A program made the position numbers and the translations under genes. DNA of 11,039 nucleotides, taken from contig JBFHXF010000065.1 in the NCBI GenBank assembly GCA_041599115.1, forward strand, positions 1-11,039, in the 5' to 3' direction. The stretch comes from JACZUI01 sp041599115. Its GTDB lineage: Bacteria > Actinomycetota > Acidimicrobiia > Spongiisociales > ZC4RG35. Shown piece by piece: positions 1-6,191 of the stretch (positions within the stretch are counted from its first letter, which is position 1; the number at the start of each line of letters is the position of its first letter). Under the pieces are notes generated by a model. That model was not told the DNA's origin. It saw only the letters and a program-made list of their open reading frames with translations, and searched no databases.

Positions 1-315
1 ACCAGCCCCAGTGTGGGTGGCAACCTCCCCTGAGGCGTCGACGAAAGCCACCTGGCGGCCTTCTCTTCCCTCGTCGCCGGCGAGAAGAGATTGAAGCGAT
101 TGACTCGCCGACCGCCCGGCTCGCATCAGATCCAGACCGAGTGGGTCGGACGCCGGGTCGGCCAGAGATTGGGTGGCCACTGCTCCGACGCCGGCTTCCG
201 CCCACGAGACGACGGTTCCCACGGAAAACCAGTGGGACTGCACGGCGACTCCGAATTGGCCCGTGTCGGGATCCCGGGCGACGATGGAATAGGTGGCAAC
301 GGGGCGTCGGCTCAT
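1..315 (-). CDS. DUF1028 family protein (Ntn-hydrolase-like), 3' end cut by window edge
   Basis: The reverse strand has an open frame from ATG at 315 to the left edge (105 codons, no stop). It begins MSRRPVATYSIVARDPDTG and continues with FGVAVQSHWFSVG, then AGVGAVATQSLADP, then VAFVDASGEVATHTG. The order TYSIVARDP, GVAVQS, GVGAVATQ, VDASG is the N-terminal signature of DUF1028 proteins, which have an Ntn-hydrolase-like fold and no settled biochemical role. Full members are usually 200-300 residues or more, so over half is missing here. In-frame ATGs at 333 and 339 are alternative starts; 315 is chosen because the conserved block starts 7 residues later. None has a clear Shine-Dalgarno. It is divergent from the fabH-type gene, with about 90 bp between them. 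The family call is firm; the function is unknown. Confidence 0.87.
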   Translation of the reverse strand, partial: MSRRPVATYSIVARDPDTGQFGVAVQSHWFSVGTVVSWAEAGVGAVATQSLADPASDPLGLDLMRAGRSASQSLQSLLAGDEGREGRQVAFVDASGEVATHTGAG

Positions 316-404
316 CGTTGCCACGCTAGCCATCGGCATCCCCGTCGAGATGGCGTCCGTTTTATGGCTCAAAGCTCTTCCTCCAGCCCTAGTCTCTGCG
401 CGCA

Positions 405-1382
405 ATGTCACACATTCTGGGTTTTGGCGGTTACGTCCCCGAAAGGATCGTGACGAATGATGACTGGTCACGGGAAGTCGACACCACAGATGAGTGGATC
501 ACCCAGCGGACCGGAATCAAGCGGAGGCGATTCGCCGCGGACAACGAGACGACAATGAGTCTCGCGGTCAACGCGGTCCATTCGGCCATAGCCGACGCCG
601 GGCTAACTGTGGATGACATAGATGAGATCATTGTCGCCACAGACACGCCCGAGATGATGACCCCCGATACCGCTGCACTGGTCCAACATCGTCTCGAATG
701 CCGCAACGTCCCCACATACGACCTGGCTGGGAGCGGCTGCGCCGGATTTGTCCAGGCTCTGGATGTGGCCCGCTCCCGAATCGCAGTCAACCCGAAGAAG
801 GTGCTGGTAATCGGTGTCGAACTGATCTCGCGGATGATCTCTCTGAAGGACCGGGCCACCGCCGTCCTGTTCGGCGACGGGGCCGGGGCTGTGATCGTCG
901 GTCCGGACAAGGGCAAGGCAGAAGTGCTCGACGTGGTCACAGGCACCGATGGCGGTTTTGCCGAGATCCTGACCCTGGCCGCTGGAGGCACCCGGAATCC
1001 TTTCAATGAGGGAACGTTGGCCAGCGGCGATTACAACCGCCTGGTCATGGATGGCCGGCGGGTGTTCACCGAGGCGGTGCGACGGATGAGCGAGGCCTCG
1101 GCCGAAGTCTTGGAACGCATCGGTCGAGTCAAGGAGGATGTGGCCCTGCTCATCCCGCACCAGGCCAACCTGCGCATCATCGATGCCGTCAGAAAGAGGA
1201 TGGGACTCGACAAGGACCGGGTCTATGTCAATGTGGACGAATACGGAAACACCGGTTCGGCCACAGTTCCCTTCGCTCTGTTCGAGGCGATCGGCAAGAA
1301 CCGCATCAAGGAGGGGGACCTCGTTGTTCTCACGGCCTTTGGCGCCGGATTTCACTGGGCGGCCGCCGCGGTTCAGTTCTGA
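405..1382 (+). CDS. fabH: Beta-ketoacyl-ACP synthase III (FabH-type)
   Basis: This 325-residue protein is a ketoacyl-ACP synthase III of normal length (E. coli FabH is 317). The family condenses an acyl-CoA primer with malonyl-ACP in the cytoplasm to start fatty acid synthesis. The expected thiolase-fold landmarks are visible: the early TDEWITQRTGIKRRR block (residues 28-42), catalytic Cys112 in GSGCAGF, LFGDGAGAVIV at 155-165, His252 in LIPHQAN, and Asn282 in YGNTGSATVP. The Cys/His/Asn triad is complete and the C-terminus ends in the usual FGAGFHWAAA. The start at 405 is fixed on its 5' side by an in-frame TAG at 390. There is no Shine-Dalgarno; a TAGTCT box at 390-395 lies 9 nt before the ATG, so a leaderless mRNA is possible. 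No other fatty-acid genes are nearby, so it could be a stand-alone copy or a KAS III-like paralogue using a different primer. Enzyme class is certain; substrate is not. Confidence 0.95.
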   Translation: MSHILGFGGYVPERIVTNDDWSREVDTTDEWITQRTGIKRRRFAADNETTMSLAVNAVHSAIADAGLTVDDIDEIIVATDTPEMMTPDTAALVQHRLECRNVPTYDLAGSGCAGFVQALDVARSRIAVNPKKVLVIGVELISRMISLKDRATAVLFGDGAGAVIVGPDKGKAEVLDVVTGTDGGFAEILTLAAGGTRNPFNEGTLASGDYNRLVMDGRRVFTEAVRRMSEASAEVLERIGRVKEDVALLIPHQANLRIIDAVRKRMGLDKDRVYVNVDEYGNTGSATVPFALFEAIGKNRIKEGDLVVLTAFGAGFHWAAAAVQF

Positions 1383-1415
1383 CCCTTCGACTATGGGGGC
1401 TAGAGCTCGAGAAGT

Positions 1416-1447
1416 AACGAGGCCCCGACGCGAGTCGAGGCCTCGTT
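1416..1447 (+). terminator. Hairpin terminator after fabH
   Basis: AACGAGGCC (1416-1424) pairs perfectly with GGCCTCGTT (1439-1447). Inside, CGAC (1426-1429) pairs with GTCG (1434-1437) around a GCGA tetraloop of the GNRA type, leaving one C/A mismatch. The hairpin starts 34 nt after the fabH stop. No T-run follows, as is common in GC-rich actinomycetes, so termination is inferred from position and stem strength. Confidence 0.7.
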
Positions 1448-1544
1448 GGATCGGAAGCCAGAACTTCCGATCTCCCCTCTGAGAGTGCTCCGGGAGGAAG
1501 GGCTCTCGCCACCCGGGACCAGGTTGTCGGGAGACCGGTCTCAT

Positions 1545-1566
1545 GTAAATAGGGGTTCTCCCCCCT
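1545..1566. promoter_or_regulatory. GTAAATAGGGG-N4-CCCC element (copy 1 of 2)
   Basis: The GGGG (1552-1555) and CCCC (1560-1563) arms flank TTCT, preceded by GTAAATA. A second copy at 3574-3595 matches about 16 of the first 20 bases. The dyad shape resembles a transcription-factor site, and a NarL-type regulator gene ends 26 bp away, but this copy sits downstream of that gene between two converging genes. It could equally be a weak terminator hairpin for the minus-strand operon. The interval 1383-1591 holds no gene I can support; it also has two short palindromes, at 1531-1542 and 1570-1579. Confidence 0.35.
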
Positions 1567-1591
1567 CGTCCAGATCTGGCAGCGGTCCGGG

Positions 1592-2236
1592 TCATTCTTT
1601 GAGTTTGGTCACATAGCCCTCTTCGAAAGCGAGCCTGGTCAACTCGTGCCGGCTTGCCACCGCCAACTTGTGGAAAATGTGCCTCATGTGGTTCTCGAGC
1701 GTCTTCACAGTGATTCCCAGACGTTTCGCAGTCTCCCGGTACTTGTAACCACGTGCGATCAGGTTCATGACTTCTCTCTCGCGACGGGTGAGCCTTGAGA
1801 GAGGGCTGCTGGCGATTGCCTCGTCGATGTCAAGAAGGTGACCGGCAACGTCCGGGGACACCGGAAAAGACCCGGCGTACGTCTGCCGGATGAGGTCAGG
1901 GAGGTCGACTCCCAGCGCCGTCTTGGTGACATAGCCGTCGACCCCGGCCCGCATGAGGCGGGCCACGTCCTCCTGCGATGTGGAAACGGTTAGTGCCATG
2001 AAGCGAATATCGGGAAACTCGCGGCGTATGGAGTCGATCACGGCCGCCCCCCCACCACCGGGGAGTTTGACGTCGAGGACCACCAGATCGGGAGTGCGTT
2101 CTCTGATGAGATCCACCGCCGCTTCGACGTTGTCCGCCTCTCCGATCACGTCGAAGTCCTCGCTGAGGATGGACCTCATGCCGGTCCGCACTACTTCGTG
2201 ATCATCGACCAGGACGATCCTGAGTGTCTTAGGCAT
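1592..2236 (-). CDS. NarL/LuxR-family DNA-binding response regulator
   Basis: This 214-residue cytoplasmic response regulator is the probable partner of the kinase encoded just upstream. The receiver domain (residues 5-120) has the acidic pair Asp11/Asp12 in LVDDHE, phospho-acceptor Asp55 in VVLDVKLPG, Thr83 in ALTVS and Lys105 in YVTKTA, so all switch residues are present. The output domain is a LuxR-type helix-turn-helix at about 148-205, with LTRREREVMNLIARG, ETAKRLGITVKTLENHM and a final KLAVASRHEL helix. The start at 2236 (MPKTLRIVLVDDHE) is chosen over an in-frame start at 2281, which would overlap the kinase by about 40 nt and add a non-conserved tail. It leaves a 4-nt gap after the kinase stop, so translational coupling is likely. 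Regulated genes are unknown; the GGGG-N4-CCC elements nearby are candidate sites by inference only. Confidence 0.94.
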   Translation of the reverse strand: MPKTLRIVLVDDHEVVRTGMRSILSEDFDVIGEADNVEAAVDLIRERTPDLVVLDVKLPGGGGAAVIDSIRREFPDIRFMALTVSTSQEDVARLMRAGVDGYVTKTALGVDLPDLIRQTYAGSFPVSPDVAGHLLDIDEAIASSPLSRLTRREREVMNLIARGYKYRETAKRLGITVKTLENHMRHIFHKLAVASRHELTRLAFEEGYVTKLKE

Positions 2237-2240
2237 CGCT

Positions 2241-3359
2241 TTACCGGCCGACGGCGATGATAACCTCGGTGCCCCGGTCAAGGCTGGAGTCGATTGTGAC
2301 GGATCCGCCTACCTTCTCGACCCGATCAGCGAGGCGTGCCAAAACCTGATCTCGTAACCGAGCGTCGCTGATGCCGCTGCCGCTGTCTCGGATGTGCACC
2401 AGGATCTCGTCATCGCTGATTTCTGAGAAGACGCTCACGTCCGGTGAACCGGAATGCTTCGCGGCATTGGCCAGCGCCTCCCGGGCCGCTTCGACCGCCG
2501 CTGCCAGACCCTCGTTCAATTCGGCGTCGTCCCTGACCACCACTTCTACCTCGACCCGGTGTATGTCTTCGACGTCGTCCCTCATCGCAAGTAGTGCCTG
2601 GCGGAAGCTGTGGCGGTGCTCCGTTTTCCAGCCTTCAATGGTGCGTCGCAATTCGCGCTCTTGCCGTCGTGCAAGGTACCTTGCCTGCTCGGGATCATCG
2701 GCGTCCATCCTTATCGCATGGAGCGTCTGGAGAACAGAATCATGGAGACGATCCGCCAGCACCATCCGATCCTGATGCACGGCGACTGCGGCTTGTTCCT
2801 TGGCAAGTGCCGCCCGGGCCTGTTGTCTTTCATTGTCGTAGCGGCGCAGAGTGGAGAAAGTCCAGCCGACAATGGCGGCAACGACGAAAAAGATCACGCT
2901 ACCGGCGGCCCGGACCGCACCGAGATTGGCAATGATATGGACGGCAAACTGCTCGACCGCGAGCAGGACGGCTGCAATCAAAGATCCCGCCAGACCTCCC
3001 CATTCCGCACCCACGAACACGTATGAAAGGGGCAACCCTCCATGGAAGAGCTCAGCAGCCCCTGATGCAACCGAAGCCGCTCCGATGGCGAGCATCGCCA
3101 CCGTGTCGAAGAGGAACCACACCGGTCCCGAGAACGACCGTGGGTACCGCCGCGCCATGTACCAGGTGAGGAGGGTCCAGAAGATGGCCAGTCCAACGGA
3201 GGCCCAGACAATCCAGAGACGGGGTGGCGGTGCCACCTCGAGGGTCACGGCGACAAGGATGAGCATCCAGATCAGGCCCAAGAAACGAAACAGGACCACC
3301 ATCCGTCGAAGAGTTGACTCGAGTTCGTCGCTGCCGCGATAGGTGAAAGCCGAGGTCAC
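2241..3359 (-). CDS. Membrane sensor histidine kinase (HisKA_3/NarX-type)
   Basis: This 372-residue two-component kinase has hydrophobic helices at about 21-40, 48-68, 80-98, 110-140 and 152-170, then a coiled linker (about 172-200). The dimerisation/phosphotransfer motif LADRLHDSVLQTLHAI follows with His206 as phosphosite, and then QERELRRTI. The HATPase domain has the N-box EAAREALANAAKH (Asn298), the G1 motif DSGSGIS (Asp325), and GTEVII near the end. The LHDSVLQTL plus LARRQEREL pattern is common in actinobacterial kinases paired with NarL-type regulators, which fits the gene that follows. There is no recognisable periplasmic sensor domain, so the signal is probably sensed in or near the membrane and is unknown. 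The GTG start at 3359 lacks a Shine-Dalgarno, but a TAGCTT box on the minus strand (3371-3366) lies 6 nt upstream, an ideal distance for a leaderless transcript. ATG at 3302 is an alternative that would remove 19 residues. Confidence 0.93.
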   Translation of the reverse strand: MTSAFTYRGSDELESTLRRMVVLFRFLGLIWMLILVAVTLEVAPPPRLWIVWASVGLAIFWTLLTWYMARRYPRSFSGPVWFLFDTVAMLAIGAASVASGAAELFHGGLPLSYVFVGAEWGGLAGSLIAAVLLAVEQFAVHIIANLGAVRAAGSVIFFVVAAIVGWTFSTLRRYDNERQQARAALAKEQAAVAVHQDRMVLADRLHDSVLQTLHAIRMDADDPEQARYLARRQERELRRTIEGWKTEHRHSFRQALLAMRDDVEDIHRVEVEVVVRDDAELNEGLAAAVEAAREALANAAKHSGSPDVSVFSEISDDEILVHIRDSGSGISDARLRDQVLARLADRVEKVGGSVTIDSSLDRGTEVIIAVGR

Positions 3360-3365
3360 AGAGAA

Positions 3366-3371
3366 AAGCTA
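3366..3371 (-). promoter_or_regulatory. Putative -10 box of the kinase-regulator operon
   Basis: TAGCTT on the minus strand matches the actinobacterial TANNNT -10 pattern and ends 6 nt before the GTG start of the kinase. Transcription would begin at or next to the start codon. No convincing -35 is visible at 16-19 nt upstream. This is inferred from position only. Confidence 0.4.
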
Positions 3372-3458
3372 GCCCTTTTTCATCGGCTCTGACGCCTGAA
3401 GTAGCGGTCAGGTAGGCCTTGCTCGTTCTGTCGATTCATCTTCATGCTGCCTCGCCAA

Positions 3459-3497
3459 CCCCCCACGCAAACGGGGGACCGTCAACACGGTCCCCCG
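3459..3497. promoter_or_regulatory. Strong hairpin with a competing alternative stem in a divergent leader
   Basis: CGGGGGACCGT (3472-3482) pairs perfectly over 11 bp with ACGGTCCCCCG (3487-3497) around a CAAC loop. A run of six C at 3459-3464 could instead pair with the GGGGG at 3473-3477, so two exclusive folds are possible. The element lies between divergent genes, about 160 bp before the acetyltransferase start and 100 bp before the kinase start, so it does not end either gene. It might be an attenuator, the terminator of an unseen short RNA, or a protein site. The rest of 3360-3654 holds no gene I can support. Confidence 0.5.
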
Positions 3498-3573
3498 ATG
3501 GTTTCCCCATTGTCGCCTCGAGGAGCGTTGCTCTGAAGTCCCCGTAGCAATGATGCCTGCCACGACGACCTTC

Positions 3574-3595
3574 GTATATAGGGGTTTACCCTCAT
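3574..3595. promoter_or_regulatory. GTATATAGGGG-N4-CCC element (copy 2 of 2)
   Basis: GTATATAGGGG followed by TTTA and CCC repeats the element at 1545-1566. Here it lies about 60-80 bp upstream of the preferred acetyltransferase start, a usual place for a promoter or operator, and TATATA at 3575-3580 could act as a -10 box. Whether it binds the neighbouring NarL-type regulator is a guess. Confidence 0.4.
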
Positions 3596-3620
3596 CCGAT
3601 GAAAACGTTGGCCCGTTCTG

Positions 3621-3636
3621 TGAGAAGCAGTTCTCA
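3621..3636. promoter_or_regulatory. Inverted repeat just upstream of the acetyltransferase start
   Basis: TGAGAA (3621-3626), four bases, then TTCTCA (3631-3636) form a perfect 6+6 dyad ending 18 bp before ATG 3655. It could be an operator or a small leader hairpin. It matches no site I can name. Its presence fits this stretch being non-coding leader rather than an N-terminal extension of the gene. Confidence 0.35.
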
Positions 3637-3654
3637 GATCGCGAGAATGAGTGG

Positions 3655-4536
3655 ATGAGAATTGCTTCTTACGGAGACGCGGGGTGGTTCCTGTCAGAAG
3701 CAGGCGCTCAGCTGATGGTGGACGTAGCTCGCCACCAGCTGATTCTGGGGATCGGCGAGACCGTTCGCCAGCAGCCCGACGTCTACCCGGAGTACCACGC
3801 ATGGGCCGTCTATTCCGGTGGCGAGCTGATGGCCGCAGCTTCCTGTACACCTCCGCACAAATATGTGCTCGCTGATTCGTCCAGTGTCGAGGTGCTCGAC
3901 GATCTAGTCGCCGTCATGGCAGATTCTGGTGTCACCGCGCCTGGAGTCATCGGAAACACGCCCACCGTTACCGAGTTTGTCACACGCTGGAGTGGGGCCA
4001 CCGGCAGTGAAGCCCGCAAGGAGATGGGTCAGGGTGTGTTCACCCTTGATTCCGTCGAAGGGCTGGAGTTATCCGCTGGTCGTATACGGGAGGCCGACCT
4101 TGAGGATCGTGAACAGTTGATCACCTGGTGGCAAACGTTTTTCGATGAGGTCCTGCCTGACGAGCCGATCTCCCGAGACGATGCAGCGGAGAGAGTCGAC
4201 CAGCGGCTCGACCCCGTGCGCCCCCAGGGGGTCTCCCTATGGGAGCACGCCGGACGGGTGGTGGCCATGTCGGCCCACTCAGCGCCTGTGGCGAACTCTG
4301 TGAGGATCGGTCCGGTGTACACGCCACCCGAATTCAGAGGACGCGGCTATGGCACTGCACTGGTGGCGACGCAGAGCAAGCGATTCCTCGACGAGGGGCG
4401 GGATCGCTGCCTCCTGTATACGGATCTGGCAAACCCGACCTCCAATGCGATCTACCGGAGGATCGGCTATCGACAGGTTGCAGAGTCGGCGGTGTACCGC
4501 TTTGAAGCGGCGGCAGCAAGTGATGAAGAGCATTAG
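3655..4536 (+). CDS. GNAT-family N-acetyltransferase
   Basis: This 293-residue protein has a clear C-terminal GNAT domain. The pattern IGPVYTPPEFRGRGYGTALV (residues about 218-237) contains the acetyl-CoA pyrophosphate-binding loop RGRGYG at 228-233. It is followed by CLLYTDLANPTSNAIYRRIGY, the usual strand-helix end of the fold. The N-terminal half (MRIASYGDAGWFLSEAGAQL onward) resembles the N-terminal domain of two-domain GNAT proteins with a FLSEAG...HQLILG pattern. GNAT enzymes transfer acetyl from acetyl-CoA to an amine; the acceptor cannot be read from sequence. An upstream in-frame ATG at 3550 would add 35 residues without family resemblance and would cover the GGGG-N4-CCC and TGAGAA elements, so 3655 is preferred. 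No good Shine-Dalgarno precedes either start. It is a single-gene unit ended by a hairpin 2 nt after the stop. Confidence 0.9.
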   Translation: MRIASYGDAGWFLSEAGAQLMVDVARHQLILGIGETVRQQPDVYPEYHAWAVYSGGELMAAASCTPPHKYVLADSSSVEVLDDLVAVMADSGVTAPGVIGNTPTVTEFVTRWSGATGSEARKEMGQGVFTLDSVEGLELSAGRIREADLEDREQLITWWQTFFDEVLPDEPISRDDAAERVDQRLDPVRPQGVSLWEHAGRVVAMSAHSAPVANSVRIGPVYTPPEFRGRGYGTALVATQSKRFLDEGRDRCLLYTDLANPTSNAIYRRIGYRQVAESAVYRFEAAAASDEEH

Positions 4537-4537
4537 A

Positions 4538-4568
4538 TCAACGGCCACCGTTAACCGGTGGCCGTTGA
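4538..4568. terminator. 13-bp perfect hairpin, probably bidirectional terminator
   Basis: TCAACGGCCACCG (4538-4550) pairs completely with CGGTGGCCGTTGA (4556-4568) around a TTAAC loop. It starts 2 nt after the acetyltransferase stop and lies 36 nt beyond the stop of the converging small membrane protein gene, so it can end both. Neither side has a T-run. Confidence 0.75.
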
Positions 4569-4604
4569 CGAGAGCGGCCGGCCTGATGGGCCGACTGCGA
4601 CAAC

Positions 4605-4874
4605 TCAGATGATCAAACCGGCCATGGGAATCGCCACCATCGATGCGAACACGATGGCTAGTCGAGTCATCGTCGGCTGAATCGCTGCTCTGACTGCCGT
4701 GGCGCCCAGAGTCAGGCCGAGCAACACGAGGACCCAGATCCAGCGGGTTCCGAAAGTGGCCAGCAAAACGACGAGCGTTGCCGTTATCAGGCCACCGACT
4801 GCGATCAGCCCGCGGAGTGCTTTCCCGACCGGGTGGCTGACCCAGTCCTCTCTGAACACGGTGCTGGTATTCAT
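4605..4874 (-). CDS. Small three-helix membrane protein of unknown function
   Basis: This gene encodes 89 residues starting MNTSTVFREDWVSHPVGKAL. Three hydrophobic stretches follow: about residues 21-39 (LIAVGGLITATLVVLLATF), 43-60 (RWIWVLVLLGLTLGATAV) and 70-88 (LAIVFASMVAIPMAGLII). I do not recognise a family. It follows the membrane sensor-like gene ending at 4962, so it may be the last gene of that operon. An in-frame GTG at 4937 would give 110 residues starting 24 nt after that stop. I prefer ATG 4874 because the extra residues look unstructured, and because TAACTT (minus strand, 4888-4883) lies 8 nt before it, which could make it a separate leaderless transcript. Length and hydrophobicity support a real gene, but without homology this is moderate. 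Confidence 0.6.
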   Translation of the reverse strand: MNTSTVFREDWVSHPVGKALRGLIAVGGLITATLVVLLATFGTRWIWVLVLLGLTLGATAVRAAIQPTMTRLAIVFASMVAIPMAGLII

Positions 4875-4961
4875 AACAACTGAAGTTATCGACGTGTCCG
4901 CGGCCAGGCTTGAGGGATGAAGAGGCGGGCCGATCACCCAAGGACTGCCAAATCGGGCTGG

Positions 4962-6137
4962 TCAAGTACGGAGCCAGATTCCCACGGATGTTGGCTGCAT
5001 CGTCCTGGTGACAACTTCTAACAGCCCGGAAGCGATTACTTCCATCTGCACTTCGTCTCTGAGGCTTTCCCCAAAGCTGTCAACTACGTTTTGTGCGTCG
5101 TATCGGGATCTGTAGAACCGTCGATCAACCCGTGCGAGGATCCTGTTTCGCAAGGGATTGAACAACCCGATGATGGCAAGGGTTGACCCGGCGACGAAGA
5201 AAGGTGGAACTTCCCCACCAACGAGACTCGTGGGAAGCCAAATCGCTCCCAAGACGTAGACAAGAGCCAGAGGGATCAACACAAGGGTGTAACCGACGGT
5301 CCGCGAGATGATCCGGTCGATCTCATAGAGACCGTACCTGATGATCGCCAGTGCCATCGCGATCGGGACCGTCGCAAAGATCACCGAGTCGATAACGGCG
5401 TCCCACCCCGATACTGCGCCACGGTCGGTCTGAATGAGGATTATCGAGACCCAGACCAGAATGAGCAGCCCGGAATAGGCGAGCCATTTCATCTGGACCT
5501 TTTCGACTCCTTTCGAGCTACGAAAACGAACGATCACCCCAATGACCGCGACCAACATCACCATCCCTTCGGCGACGAAGAACCCGAGGGCAAGGGCGTC
5601 CCCGAGACCAGCAAGAGAGTCACTCCATGGGACCGGATGTACGGCATTTGAACGATCTCCTCCCCACCCTCCATTCGTCAGAGGAGCAAGAAGGCTCAGG
5701 GTGACTGTCGTCCACAAAAGGAAGCGTGCTGGGCGCCAGACCGGGGAGGGAAAGGCGCCATTTGGAAAGAGCACCAAGGCGGCGGCCAGAAGCGGGACCC
5801 AGACCGTCCCGGCGGCGTTGGATAGGGCCTCTATTACCCCGGCAAGTGCGAGGTTCCCGCGGTCCGCTGCGGCAAGCGCAACCGGAAACAACAGCCAGGC
5901 GGAGGCGAAGCCAACCCCTCCCGCCAGGAGGAGTCGTCCGACTGTGTCCTTCGGTCGATTGGCCAGAATCAGACAGCCCGTGAACAAAAGGGTCCCCTGA
6001 AGTATGAGCCATGAGACGTCTGCAGGAGCTACCGCATAACCGCCCGGCCCCATCACCACCACGATGGCAAGTGCAGACGAAAGCACCCAACCAGGCATGA
6101 CTAGCCATATGAGTTGGTTCCTGACAGTGGTTGTCAT
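4962..6137 (-). CDS. Polytopic membrane sensor-like protein lacking a kinase domain (paralogue 1)
   Basis: This 391-residue protein has about ten hydrophobic segments up to residue 325 and then a cytoplasmic tail. The conserved parts are VEKVQMKWLAY (211-221), IIRYGLYEIDRIISRTVGY (265-283), FNPLRNRILARVDRRFYRSRYDA (326-348) and a tail ending LLEVVTRTMQPTSVGIWLR. In actinobacteria and Chloroflexota this architecture occurs as the input half of sensor kinases, where the tail leads into a GAF domain and then HisKA/HATPase. Here translation stops at the GAF-like beginning, with no kinase. A stand-alone receptor or scaffold is therefore inferred. The two proteins encoded at 9049-10233 and from 10230 are paralogues. 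It starts 55 nt downstream of the SARP-type regulator gene on the same strand, with a repeat element and a TACTCT box in the gap, so it may have its own promoter as well as read-through. Confidence 0.83.
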   Translation of the reverse strand: MTTTVRNQLIWLVMPGWVLSSALAIVVVMGPGGYAVAPADVSWLILQGTLLFTGCLILANRPKDTVGRLLLAGGVGFASAWLLFPVALAAADRGNLALAGVIEALSNAAGTVWVPLLAAALVLFPNGAFPSPVWRPARFLLWTTVTLSLLAPLTNGGWGGDRSNAVHPVPWSDSLAGLGDALALGFFVAEGMVMLVAVIGVIVRFRSSKGVEKVQMKWLAYSGLLILVWVSIILIQTDRGAVSGWDAVIDSVIFATVPIAMALAIIRYGLYEIDRIISRTVGYTLVLIPLALVYVLGAIWLPTSLVGGEVPPFFVAGSTLAIIGLFNPLRNRILARVDRRFYRSRYDAQNVVDSFGESLRDEVQMEVIASGLLEVVTRTMQPTSVGIWLRT

Positions 6138-6156
6138 CGCGTGGCCATCACCCGCG

Positions 6157-6190
6157 AGAGTAGAGGCGGACGAGTTACGAGATCGTTACG
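6157..6190 (-). promoter_or_regulatory. 11-bp-period direct repeat plus -10 box: putative SARP-dependent promoter
   Basis: On the plus strand GTTACG occurs at 6174-6179 and again at 6185-6190, exactly 11 bp apart; on the minus strand this reads CGTAAC twice. A TACTCT box (minus strand, 6162-6157) follows about one helical turn further on, 19 nt before the start of the membrane gene at 6137. SARP regulators bind heptamer-like direct repeats with an 11-bp period just upstream of the -10 box, and the gene immediately upstream encodes such a regulator. The match in geometry is seen; the binding is inferred. Confidence 0.5.
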
Positions 6191-6191
6191 G

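Noticed and set aside
1531..1542. 12-bp palindrome GAGACCGGTCTC between fabH and the response regulator
   Set aside because: It has no second copy in the window and no loop suitable for a terminator; it may be chance in GC-rich DNA.
1570..1579. 10-bp palindrome CCAGATCTGG
   Set aside because: It is too short and isolated to support a binding site.
603..1595. Long open frame on the minus strand opposite fabH (about 330 codons)
   Set aside because: It lies antisense to a gene with a full catalytic triad, has no recognisable domain, and reads low-complexity Arg/Gly/Asp-rich sequence typical of a shadow frame in GC-rich DNA.
2241..2281. Upstream start at 2281 for the response regulator
   Set aside because: It would overlap the kinase by about 40 nt and add 15 residues not seen in the receiver fold; 2236 starts right at the conserved strand.
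3029..3045. GGGG-N4-CCC look-alike inside the histidine kinase gene
   Set aside because: It lacks the GTAxATA lead of the two non-coding copies and lies within coding sequence, so it is probably coincidental.
4279..4965. Minus-strand frame of about 228 codons spanning the acetyltransferase 3' end, the terminator and the small membrane gene
   Set aside because: It crosses a 13-bp terminator hairpin and overlaps both supported genes. Its product has no hydrophobic or domain pattern.
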